DNA of 6,262 bases from Gemmatimonadota bacterium (lineage in GTDB: Bacteria > Gemmatimonadota > Gemmatimonadetes > Longimicrobiales > Longimicrobiaceae). The stretch's first letter is position 1. Each line of letters starts with the position of its first letter. Location of the stretch: the NCBI GenBank assembly GCA_019348475.1, contig JAHWJJ010000286.1, positions 1-6,262 of the forward strand, in the 5' to 3' direction. The position numbers and the translations under genes are program-made. This document shows, one piece after another, positions 1 through 5,270 of the stretch. The notes under the pieces are model-generated. The model was given only the letters and a program-made list of their open reading frames with translations. It did not search any database and was not told the origin of the DNA.

Positions 1-56
1 GAACGGGTGAACGGGTGAACGGGTGAACGGGTGAAGGGGTGAACGGGTGAACGGGC
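1..56. repeat. 8-bp tandem repeat, unit GAACGGGT
   Basis: Seven consecutive octamers run from the first base of the window. Copies 1-4 and 6 are GAACGGGT, copy 5 (33-40) reads GAAGGGGT, and copy 7 (49-56) ends in C instead of T. The array may continue left of the window. It lies in gene-free DNA and does not appear to be part of a coding frame. The unit length equals that of the octamer arrays at 3624 and 4291, but the unit sequence is different. Confidence 0.9.
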
Positions 57-83
57 ACGTCCAGCGATGGAGGCCGCGACGCA

Positions 84-160
84 AACCCCTCCCCCGCAGT
101 TTGGGGGAGGGGTCGCCAGCCGTCGCGAGGAACGAGCGAAAGGCCTGGCGGGGGAAGGGC
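84..160. repeat. Dispersed intergenic repeat, copy 1, with a strong hairpin
   Basis: A 77-bp stretch that recurs almost identically at 216-294. It begins with a perfect inverted repeat: CCCCTCCCCC (86-95), loop GCAGTTT, GGGGGAGGGG (103-112), extendable by an A-T pair (85/113). A conserved tail follows containing TCGCCAGCCGTCGCGAGG, then AACGAGCGAAAGGCCTGGCG and a G-rich end. It differs from copy 2 by small indels in the A-run and the final G/A run. There is no T-tract on either side, so it is not a canonical intrinsic terminator. It looks like a REP-type noncoding repeat. Confidence 0.85.
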
Positions 161-215
161 CCCTCGCGCAGCACGCGAAAGCGCTCATTCCGGGGCGCCA
201 GCCGCGCCGACGCGT

Positions 216-294
216 AACCCCTCCCCCGCAGTTTGGGGGAGGGGTCGCCAGCCGTCGCGAGGAACGAGCGAAAAGGCCTGGCGGGGGAGAGGGC
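216..294. repeat. Dispersed intergenic repeat, copy 2, abutting a gene end
   Basis: Second copy of the 77-79 bp repeat, in the same orientation as copy 1 and 55 nt to its right. The hairpin arms are 218-227 and 235-244, with the A-T pair 217/245. Its right edge directly touches the stop codon (295-297) of the minus-strand secreted-protein gene. The hairpin therefore lies about 50-75 nt downstream of translation stop and could help end or stabilise the pyrF transcript. No U-tract follows on the minus strand, so a terminator role is only inferred. Confidence 0.85.
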
Positions 295-747
295 CTACCG
301 CAGCACCCGCAGCTCGCGGATGCGCCAGGCGCCGTCCTCCCACACCGCGCCTACGTACACCACCGACGACAGCGTATCCGTCACACCGCGCGGCCGGGCG
401 ATCCACGCCAGCTCACCGAAGCCGCGCAACGGGGTCCCCCCGGAGATGGTGACGCGGGAGGCGCGCACGCTCACGTTCTCCCGCTCGCCGAACAGGCGGC
501 GCAGCGCGGCGGCGGCGTTGCGCGGCTGCACCTCGCCCGGGCCCTCGCCGGCCAGGTCCAGCAGAATGCGGCCGTCCGCCGGCGCCAGCGCCACGATGTC
601 GCCCGCCTCGCCCGCGGCCCACAGGCGCGACACCGTGGCCACGAACGAGGCCAGCGACTGCGCGTCCTGCTGCGCCGCCGCGGCACGCGGGGCCAGCACG
701 GCCAGAAGCAGCGCCAGGAGGATGGGGAGAATGCGGTTCGTCTTCAT
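295..747 (-). CDS. Small secreted protein, DUF4783/NTF2-like
   Basis: 150-residue protein with a clear signal peptide: K2 and R5 in the n-region, a Leu/Ala-rich core (residues 6-19) and a likely cleavage after the AAAA run near residue 25. The mature part begins with a helix (residues 30-46), followed by alternating strands. It contains a surface loop before VSVRASRVTISGG (92-104) and ends in a strand pair, VGAVWEDGAWRIRELRV (132-148). This helix-then-curved-sheet pattern with a terminal W-R-I-x-E-L strand resembles the small NTF2-like DUF4783 fold seen in secreted Bacteroidota proteins. That assignment is by pattern only and no function is known. Its ATG follows the pyrF stop directly (TAGATG), with AAGGGA 11 nt upstream and a closer GGA, so it is probably co-translated with pyrF. 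The stop is TAG at 295-297. I am confident it is a real exported protein and less sure of the family. Confidence 0.8.
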   Translation of the reverse strand: MKTNRILPILLALLLAVLAPRAAAAQQDAQSLASFVATVSRLWAAGEAGDIVALAPADGRILLDLAGEGPGEVQPRNAAAALRRLFGERENVSVRASRVTISGGTPLRGFGELAWIARPRGVTDTLSSVVYVGAVWEDGAWRIRELRVLR

Positions 748-1476
748 CTATCCAGCAGTCCCTTGCAGTACGGCTTCGTCCAGTTCGCGGACGGCGCGCC
801 CGAGCGCCTCCGCCGGGTCCGCCGCCGCCGTGACGGAGCGGCCCAGGACCACGTAGTCCGACCCCAGCCGGGCCGCCTCCCCCGGCGTGGCGACGCGGGA
901 CTGGTCGCCCGCGGCGTCGCCCGCCAGGCGGATGCCCGGCGTCAGGACGCGAAAGTCCGCGCCCGCCGCGCGGCGGACGGCGGGCACCTCGCGCACCGAC
1001 GCCACCACGCCGTCCATCCCCGCCCCCTGCGCCAGCCGGGCCAGCCGCTCCACCTCGTCCTCAGCCGACACCCGGCCGCGCCCCCACGCCTCCGTCACGT
1101 CTTCCGCCGAGAGCGAAGTGAGCACCGTCACCGCCAGCAGCCCCATCCCACCAGCGCCCCGCTCGCCCGCGGCCTCGCGGGCGGCGCGCAGCATCGCCGC
1201 GCCGCCGGAGGCGTGCACCGTCAGCAGATCGGCGCCCAACCGGGCGGCGGACTGCACGGCGTGCGCGACCGTGTTGGGGATGTCGTGCAGCTTCAGGTCC
1301 AGGAAAACCCGGCACCCGCGGCCCCGCATCGCCCGCACCACCTCCGGACCCTCGGCCGTGAACAGCTGCAGCCCCACCTTCACGAAGTCGGCGCCGGGGC
1401 CAAGCCGGTCCAGCAGAGACTCGGCGTCCGCGCGCGTGGGCACGTCCAGGGCGATGATCGGGATCGGGCGTCGCAC
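748..1476 (-). CDS. pyrF: Orotidine 5'-phosphate decarboxylase
   Basis: 242-residue cytosolic TIM-barrel enzyme catalysing the last step of de novo pyrimidine synthesis, OMP to UMP plus CO2. The length is normal for the bacterial short (group I) form. Hallmarks are IIALDVP with D11, FVKVGLQLF with K33, the catalytic tetrad motif FLDLKLHDIPNTV (58-70; D60, K62, D65), VTVLTSL (116-122), the phosphate-binding LTPGIR (178-183) with DQSR (191-194), and YVVLGRSVT (208-216) with R213. No key residue is missing. The start is GTG at 1474-1476. It is the only sensible choice, because an in-frame TGA lies seven codons upstream and the conserved first strand begins at residue 6. Only a weak GGA precedes it. 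The stop TAG (748-750) abuts the next ATG with no gap. No other pyr gene is in the window. Confidence 0.97.
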   Translation of the reverse strand: MRRPIPIIALDVPTRADAESLLDRLGPGADFVKVGLQLFTAEGPEVVRAMRGRGCRVFLDLKLHDIPNTVAHAVQSAARLGADLLTVHASGGAAMLRAAREAAGERGAGGMGLLAVTVLTSLSAEDVTEAWGRGRVSAEDEVERLARLAQGAGMDGVVASVREVPAVRRAAGADFRVLTPGIRLAGDAAGDQSRVATPGEAARLGSDYVVLGRSVTAAADPAEALGRAVRELDEAVLQGTAG

Positions 1477-1736
1477 GGGTGTCCGGCGGTTCAGCGGTGA
1501 CAGGGCGAGTTGCGGGCCGAAGCACGGCGTTGGTGCGCCGCTGGCGGAAACATCAAGCGCGTACCGGGGATCAGGGCCGGCTCATGGCGCGCGGCGTGGT
1601 GCCGGCGGACGGCCCCGACTGTCCGCTGCGCGGGACGCGCCGAGCGCCGCGAGGGGACGCCTGCGGCGGGAAGACGCGGATTTCCGCGCAGGGCACCGGA
1701 TGCCGCTCCACGGTGGTGAACCGGCCTTCCGCCGGA

Positions 1737-1783
1737 GCGAATGAATTCGCCGCTGGAAGTTCGCGATGTCCGCCTTCGCGGAC
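1737..1783. repeat. Pair of short perfect hairpins (GCGAAT/ATTCGC and GTCCGC/GCGGAC)
   Basis: Two inverted repeats lie 17 nt apart. The first is GCGAAT (1737-1742), loop GA, ATTCGC (1745-1750). The second is GTCCGC (1768-1773), loop CTTC, GCGGAC (1778-1783). Both stems are perfect 6-mers. The pattern resembles recurrent intergenic elements I recall from Longimicrobium-type genomes, which is inference. A looser relative of the second stem may sit at about 1620-1635 (GTCCGC...GCGGGAC). Confidence 0.6.
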
Positions 1784-1834
1784 CGCTCCTGCGCGCGCTG
1801 ACGCGAGTGCACGCGCGCGGTCCCCTCGCCGTTG

Positions 1835-1859
1835 AAGCCCCGCGCGGTTTGCGGGGCTT
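1835..1859 (-). terminator. Candidate terminator hairpin downstream of the amidase gene
   Basis: A perfect 9-bp stem: AAGCCCCGC (1835-1843), 7-nt loop GCGGTTT, GCGGGGCTT (1851-1859). It lies about 75 nt beyond the amidase stop codon (1935-1937) on the transcribed strand and is the strongest stem in this gap. The A/T ends of the stem make it roughly symmetrical, so it could act in either direction. Neither side has a true U-tract (plus strand continues TCCG, minus strand CAACGG), so efficiency is uncertain. It may instead be part of the repeat group at 1737-1888. Confidence 0.45.
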
Positions 1860-1874
1860 TCCGCTGTCGTTGCG

Positions 1875-1888
1875 GCGGCTTCAGCCGC
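1875..1888. repeat. Short inverted repeat GCGGCT-TC-AGCCGC
   Basis: Perfect 6-bp arms (1875-1880 and 1883-1888) around TC. It has the same architecture (6+2+6) as the GCGAAT-GA-ATTCGC palindrome at 1737-1750, which suggests a common type of element. It lies about 47 nt downstream of the amidase stop codon. Confidence 0.55.
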
Positions 1889-1934
1889 TCCAGCGCGAGG
1901 GCCGGCGATACTGCACCAGCTGCCGGCCGCCGCC

Positions 1935-3140
1935 CTAGTTCCCCGCTTGCGCGTTCCGGCCCTCGGTGGCGCGAAAGAAGTCGTGGACGCTGGTGGCGAG
2001 CTGGCGCGCGGTGCGGTCCTGGAAGGCGGGATCCAGCAGCAGCTGCTCTTCACCCCGGTTGGAGATGAAGCCGATCTCCACCAGCACGGCGGGCATGAAC
2101 GCGCCCACCAGCACCGCGAACCCCGCCTGCTTCACGCCGCGGTTGGGGCCGGGATGGATCTGCCGCAACCGGTCCTGGATGAGCTGCGCCCACGCGCTGC
2201 TTTCGCGCAGGTACTGGTTCTGGCGCAGGTCCGACATGATGAAGTCCAGCGGCGTGCGCGCCGTGCTGCGCTCCTCGTACTGCTCAGCCGCGTCCTCCAT
2301 CTGCTGCACCCGCCGCGCGTCCGCCGTGCGGGCCTCGGAGAGAAAGAACGTCTCGAACCCGGTCTCCGCCCGGCTGGGGTGGGCGTTGCAGTGGATGGAC
2401 ATGAACAGCGCCGGCTGCCCCTCCGCGCGCCACGCGTTGGCGAACCGGGCGCGGTCGCGCAGCGCGATCAGCGTGTCGCGGTTGCGGGTGAGCCGCACGT
2501 CCAGCGTGGGGTCCTGGCGCAGGATCTCCACCACGCGGCGGGCCATCTGCAGGTTGATGTCCTTTTCGCGCGTGCCGGCAGGCCCCACCGCGCCGGGGTC
2601 CACGCCGCCGTGCCCGGCGTCGATCACCACCAGCCGCCGCTGCTGCGGCGGCGCGGGAAGCGACACCGCCGGCGCGGGGGGCGCGGGAGCCGCCGCCTGC
2701 GCCGCGGGGTGGGCCCACACCACGCGCGCGTCCGCGTCCACCGAGACCGCCCCGCCCAGCGCCTGCGGAAGCACGGTGGAGAGGAACTCCGCGGGGATGA
2801 AAACCACGCCGTCCGCCGCGTAGACGGGGTTCCCCATCATCAGGGGCCGCCCGTCGGCTACGACCCCCGGCGAGTCCACGCGAAAGCGGATCTCCCGCCC
2901 GCCGAACCGCGCCGTCACCTCGCCGCCGCCGTAGGCGAGCTGCGCGCCCAGGGAAAGGAGGGCGGAGACCGGGAACGCCGCGTAGCCGCGCGACGTGGCC
3001 TCGGCCACCAGCGACGTCTCGCCGGCGAGCACCAGCCGCCAGGTTTGCGGCGGGGGCTGCGCGGGGAGAAATCCGGGTTGGCAGGGAAGGAGAACGAGCA
3101 GGAGAACGGCGAGAAATCGCATCCGAGGGTCCCTGGTCAT
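1935..3140 (-). CDS. Secreted N-acetylmuramoyl-L-alanine amidase (Amidase_3)
   Basis: Zinc amidase cleaving the bond between N-acetylmuramic acid and the stem-peptide L-Ala in the periplasm, typically for daughter-cell separation. The order is signal peptide (about 1-28), a Cu-amine-oxidase-N-like beta domain (about 44-145), an Ala/Pro linker (147-167) and the catalytic domain (169-390). Expected ligands are present: VVIDAGHGG (H177), REKDINL (E192), SIHCNAH (H250), and the catalytic LVEIGFISN (E355). Between H250 and E355 lies a helical insert (about 270-315, charged, with DFIMSDLRQNQ) like the active-site-blocking helix region of AmiB/AmiC proteins, so activation by a partner protein is plausible. 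ATG 3138-3140 lies 1 nt after the smpB stop. M7 (ATG 3120-3122) has a better AGGGA at 7-nt spacing and gives a cleaner signal peptide, so it may be the true start. Stop TAG is at 1935-1937. Confidence 0.95.
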   Translation of the reverse strand: MTRDPRMRFLAVLLLVLLPCQPGFLPAQPPPQTWRLVLAGETSLVAEATSRGYAAFPVSALLSLGAQLAYGGGEVTARFGGREIRFRVDSPGVVADGRPLMMGNPVYAADGVVFIPAEFLSTVLPQALGGAVSVDADARVVWAHPAAQAAAPAPPAPAVSLPAPPQQRRLVVIDAGHGGVDPGAVGPAGTREKDINLQMARRVVEILRQDPTLDVRLTRNRDTLIALRDRARFANAWRAEGQPALFMSIHCNAHPSRAETGFETFFLSEARTADARRVQQMEDAAEQYEERSTARTPLDFIMSDLRQNQYLRESSAWAQLIQDRLRQIHPGPNRGVKQAGFAVLVGAFMPAVLVEIGFISNRGEEQLLLDPAFQDRTARQLATSVHDFFRATEGRNAQAGN

Positions 3141-3141
3141 G

Positions 3142-3615
3142 CTAGGCGTCGTCCCGGTTCTTGTAGGCGCGCTCCACGTCGCGCTGGTCGGCGCGCTCCT
3201 TGAGGGATTCGCGCTTGTCGTGAAGCTGCTTTCCGCGCACCAGCGCCAGCTTCACCTTTGCGATGCCGTGGCTGAAGTGCAGGTCCAGCGGCACCAGGGT
3301 AAGCCCCTTCTGCTCCACCTGCCCCACCAGCCGGCGCAGCTCGCTGCGGTGCATGAGCAGCTTGCGCGGGCGCAGCGGGTCGTGGTTGAAGCGGTTCCCC
3401 ATCTCGTACGGCGAGATGTGCAGATTGTAAAGCCACAGCTCGCCGCGGTCCAGGCGCGCGAACGAGTCCTGCAGGTTGGCCTTGCCGTCGCGCAGCGACT
3501 TGACCTCCGTCCCCTGCAGCACGATCCCCGCCTCCCAAGTGTCCAGCACGTGGTATTCGTGCCGGGCCCTGCGGTTCTGCACGGCGATGCGGTCGCCGGA
3601 CTTCGCTTCAGCCAT
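3142..3615 (-). CDS. smpB: SsrA-binding protein SmpB
   Basis: 157-residue tmRNA-binding protein that delivers SsrA RNA to stalled ribosomes in trans-translation. The length is standard. Family motifs are NRRARHEY (14-21), GIVLQGTEVKSLRDGKANL (30-48), LYNLHISPY (62-70), NHDPLRPRKLLMH (77-89), GLTLVPL (104-110) and KLALVRGKQLHDKRE (122-136). A basic/acidic C-terminal tail (137-157) follows, which in the family folds into a helix in the empty mRNA channel. The start is ATG 3613-3615. No Shine-Dalgarno is visible, because the leader just upstream (CTCTTCCCCG) merges into an octamer repeat. The TAG stop (3142-3144) is 1 nt before the amidase ATG, so the two are probably co-translated. The ssrA gene itself is not in the window. 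Confidence 0.98.
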   Translation of the reverse strand: MAEAKSGDRIAVQNRRARHEYHVLDTWEAGIVLQGTEVKSLRDGKANLQDSFARLDRGELWLYNLHISPYEMGNRFNHDPLRPRKLLMHRSELRRLVGQVEQKGLTLVPLDLHFSHGIAKVKLALVRGKQLHDKRESLKERADQRDVERAYKNRDDA

Positions 3616-3623
3616 CGGGGAAG

Positions 3624-3653
3624 AGTGCGAAAGTGCGAAAGTGCGAAAGTGCG
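3624..3653. repeat. 8-bp tandem array (CGAAAGTG), smpB leader
   Basis: Three full CGAAAGTG octamers (3628-3635, 3636-3643, 3644-3651) with partial units at both ends. It occupies the leader directly upstream of the smpB start codon, ending 8 nt from it. It is the exact reverse complement of part of the array at 4291-4326. The two form 30-nt inverted repeats on either side of the L,D-transpeptidase gene. Confidence 0.92.
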
Positions 3654-3669
3654 GGCGCCCTTCCAGGCT

Positions 3670-3704
3670 ATTCCCTATTCCCTATTCCCTATTCCCTGTT
3701 CCCT
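3670..3704. repeat. 7-bp tandem array (ATTCCCT), at the L,D-transpeptidase stop
   Basis: Five consecutive heptamers: four ATTCCCT and a last GTTCCCT (3698-3704). The right end runs into the TAG stop codon (3703-3705) of the L,D-transpeptidase gene. On the minus strand the unit reads AGGGAAT. Together with the octamer array at 3624-3653 it makes up most of the 87-nt spacer between that gene and smpB. Confidence 0.92.
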
Positions 3705-4329
3705 AGTAGATGAACACCGGCGTCCCCACCTCCACCTCGTAGTACAGCATCCGCGCGGCCTCGTTGGTCATGCGGATGCAGCCGTGGCTCACGTTCTGGC
3801 CCAGCAGCTCGGGCTTGTTGGTGCCGTGCAGGGCGATTCCCTCGCCCACGAACAGTGCCGTGGTCCCCAGCATCCCCTCTTCCCACCGCTTCGGGTCGTC
3901 CGGATCGGGGATGCGCTCGCCGCGCTCGATGTAGGCCCAATCCGGCACGTACCAGCGCGGGTTCTTTTCCTTGCGCTGCACGCGGAACATGCCGCGCGGC
4001 GTGGAAAAGTCCCACTCCTGCCCCGCGCCCTCCAGCCGCGTCCCCGTGCCGGTGCCCACGATGGTGGACCAGATCACCCGCTCCTCTTCCATCAGGTACA
4101 GCCGGTGCTCCTGCAGCGACACGACGATGTAGCGCCCCTGGGCGCCGATCGGCGGGTCGCGGTACCGCGCCGCGCCGTCGCGCTCCACCCCGTGGGCCAG
4201 CGCCAGCGGCGCCCCGGGCAGGCTCTGCGCCGCCGCGTCCCGTACGCCGAACGCCGCGACGAGCAGGACCGCGAGAATCCATCCCGCCCCCACTTTCGCA
4301 CTTTCGCACTTTCGCACTTTCGCACTCAT
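3703..4329 (-). CDS. Secreted L,D-transpeptidase (YkuD domain)
   Basis: 208-residue exported enzyme. Proteins of this family form L,D (3-3) cross-links in peptidoglycan or attach lipoproteins to it, using a catalytic cysteine. The signal peptide has an unusual n-region (MSAKVRKCESAKVGAG) encoded by an octamer repeat, a core WILAVLLVAAF and a likely cleavage after AAA (residue 34). The YkuD domain starts at YIVVSLQEHRLYLME (67-81) and includes STPRGMFRV (109-117). The active site is IALHGTNKPELLGQ (165-178; H168) and NVSHGCIRMTN (179-189; H182, C184, R186). No LysM or other binding module is seen. ATG (4327-4329) overlaps the upstream TGA as ATGA, with GGGAG (4338-4342) at 8-nt spacing, which supports this start. 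GTG codons at residues 5 and 13 are alternatives. The catalytic domain is complete. The precise reaction (cross-linking or lipoprotein anchoring) cannot be told. Confidence 0.93.
   Translation of the reverse strand: MSAKVRKCESAKVGAGWILAVLLVAAFGVRDAAAQSLPGAPLALAHGVERDGAARYRDPPIGAQGRYIVVSLQEHRLYLMEEERVIWSTIVGTGTGTRLEGAGQEWDFSTPRGMFRVQRKEKNPRWYVPDWAYIERGERIPDPDDPKRWEEGMLGTTALFVGEGIALHGTNKPELLGQNVSHGCIRMTNEAARMLYYEVEVGTPVFIY
4291..4326. repeat. 8-bp tandem array (CACTTTCG) inside the start of the L,D-transpeptidase gene
   Basis: Four full CACTTTCG units (4291-4298, 4299-4306, 4307-4314, 4315-4322) plus four bases. On the coding strand it reads AGTGCGAA repeatedly, starting right after the ATG and ending just before the hydrophobic core of the signal peptide. 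It encodes residues 2-13. The 24-nt reading period gives SAKVRKCE and then begins again with SAKV. Since 8 is not a multiple of 3, gain or loss of one unit shifts the frame. Confidence 0.93.
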
Positions 4330-5264
4330 TCCAGAAGCTCCCGCTGTTTGCGCCGGCGGCGGATCAGGTCGTACACCTGCGCCACCTCGCCGCCCAGGAC
4401 GAACACGATCGCCGAGTAGTACACCCAGAGCACCAGAAGGACCAGGGTGGCCAGCGTGCCGTACGTCGTCCGGTAGTCGGCCACCGTGCTGACGTACCAG
4501 GCGAACGCGCCCTTCAGCATCTCCCACACGACCGAGGTGAACACCGCCGCCACCAGCGCGATGCGCCACGGCGTCCTGCGCAGCGGCAGGTAGCGGTAGA
4601 TCAGCACGAACGCCAGCAGGATGAAGCCGAACGCCAGCAGCCGCGCCGACGCCCGCTGCAGCACCTCCCACTCCTGCCGCCCCGCCAGCCCCAGCCACTG
4701 CACCCCGTACGACTGCGCCGCCTCCACGACGATGGTGGTGCCCGTGTTCAGCACGAACAGGGTGCCCGCCACCAGCACCATCTGCAGGTCGAAGATCTTT
4801 CCCGCGATGATCGGCCGCTCCTCCGGCAGGTCGAAGATGTGCTTGAGCACCGACCGCAGCGACCCGAACAGCCGGGTGGAGGTCCAGACGAACAGCACCA
4901 GGCCGATCACCCCGAACTGCGTGCGCCCCGCCACCACCTCGCGCACCAGCGTGCGCGTGAGCACCACGATGCGCTGCGAGGGGGGGAGGATGGAGAGCAC
5001 GTAGTTGACCGCCGCCTGCTCCGGGTCGTCCACGGCGCGCTTGAGCACGAAGCCGAAGACGGCGATCATCAGCAGCAGGAACGGGAGCGCCGCCAACAGC
5101 AGGTTGAAGGCGATCCCGCCGGCCAGAAAGAAGATGTCGTCGTCGCCCGCCTTCAGGTACACCCGGCGGCTGAAGTCGAGCCCTCCGCGCGACATGCGCG
5201 AAAGGGCCGCGCGGGCGGCCCTCCACAGCACGGACGCTCGACCCCCCGGCACACGTTCGGCCAT
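4326..5264 (-). CDS. YihY/BrkB family integral membrane protein
   Basis: 312-residue inner-membrane protein of the YihY/virulence factor BrkB family (often mislabelled ribonuclease BN), whose biochemical role is not settled. After a basic cytosolic N-terminus (1-40), hydrophobic segments lie at about 44-74, 117-135, 160-180, 208-225, 234-255 and 268-292, followed by a strongly basic tail IRRRRKQRELLE. Family signatures are LAGGIAFNLLLAALPFLLL (47-65), RLFGSLRSVLKHIF (131-144) and the very typical YGTLATLVLLVLWVYYSAIV (268-287), followed by FVLGGEV. The length and segment number fit the family. ATG is at 5262-5264, with no Shine-Dalgarno. A weak promoter-like pair just upstream hints at a leaderless transcript. 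TGA (4326-4328) overlaps the next ATG by 4 nt, so the L,D-transpeptidase is translationally coupled. This is probably the first gene of the yihY-ldt-smpB-amidase group. Confidence 0.94.
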   Translation of the reverse strand: MAERVPGGRASVLWRAARAALSRMSRGGLDFSRRVYLKAGDDDIFFLAGGIAFNLLLAALPFLLLMIAVFGFVLKRAVDDPEQAAVNYVLSILPPSQRIVVLTRTLVREVVAGRTQFGVIGLVLFVWTSTRLFGSLRSVLKHIFDLPEERPIIAGKIFDLQMVLVAGTLFVLNTGTTIVVEAAQSYGVQWLGLAGRQEWEVLQRASARLLAFGFILLAFVLIYRYLPLRRTPWRIALVAAVFTSVVWEMLKGAFAWYVSTVADYRTTYGTLATLVLLVLWVYYSAIVFVLGGEVAQVYDLIRRRRKQRELLE

Positions 5265-5270
5265 GCGACA

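Larger units (their letters stand above)
1477..1934. other. 458-bp gene-free region between pyrF and the amidase gene
   Basis: No protein-like frame was found here. The frames that exist on both strands are Arg/Ala/Gly/Pro-rich, lack a recognisable fold and change character across the hairpins. The left half (1477-1730) must hold the pyrF promoter if pyrF is transcribed on its own, but I could not identify a convincing -35/-10 pair. The right half (1731-1888) holds at least four short inverted repeats, listed separately. Base composition stays GC-rich throughout. I found no tRNA, riboswitch or attachment-site pattern. Confidence 0.7.

Noticed and set aside
67..1500. 477-codon open frame on the plus strand
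   Set aside because: It runs antisense across the secreted-protein gene and pyrF, and its product is Arg/His/Pro/Gln-rich with no fold pattern. It contains both intergenic hairpin repeats. It results from high GC reducing stop codons.
1571..2053. 160-codon minus-strand frame in the pyrF-amidase gap
   Set aside because: It overlaps the amidase 3' end in another frame and passes through all the hairpins. The composition is Arg/Ala/Ser-rich with no domain.
1947..3203. 418-codon plus-strand frame opposite the amidase gene
   Set aside because: Antisense shadow of a gene with full catalytic motifs. The product is Arg/His/Gly-rich with no recognisable domain.
3624..3653. CRISPR-like array
   Set aside because: The units are 8 bp and directly adjacent with no spacers, and there is no cas gene. 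This is a simple tandem repeat.
3624..4326. Insertion sequence bounded by inverted repeats
   Set aside because: The arms are microsatellites, the enclosed gene is an L,D-transpeptidase and not a transposase, and no target-site duplication is seen. The inverted pair is kept as a finding but not called a mobile element.
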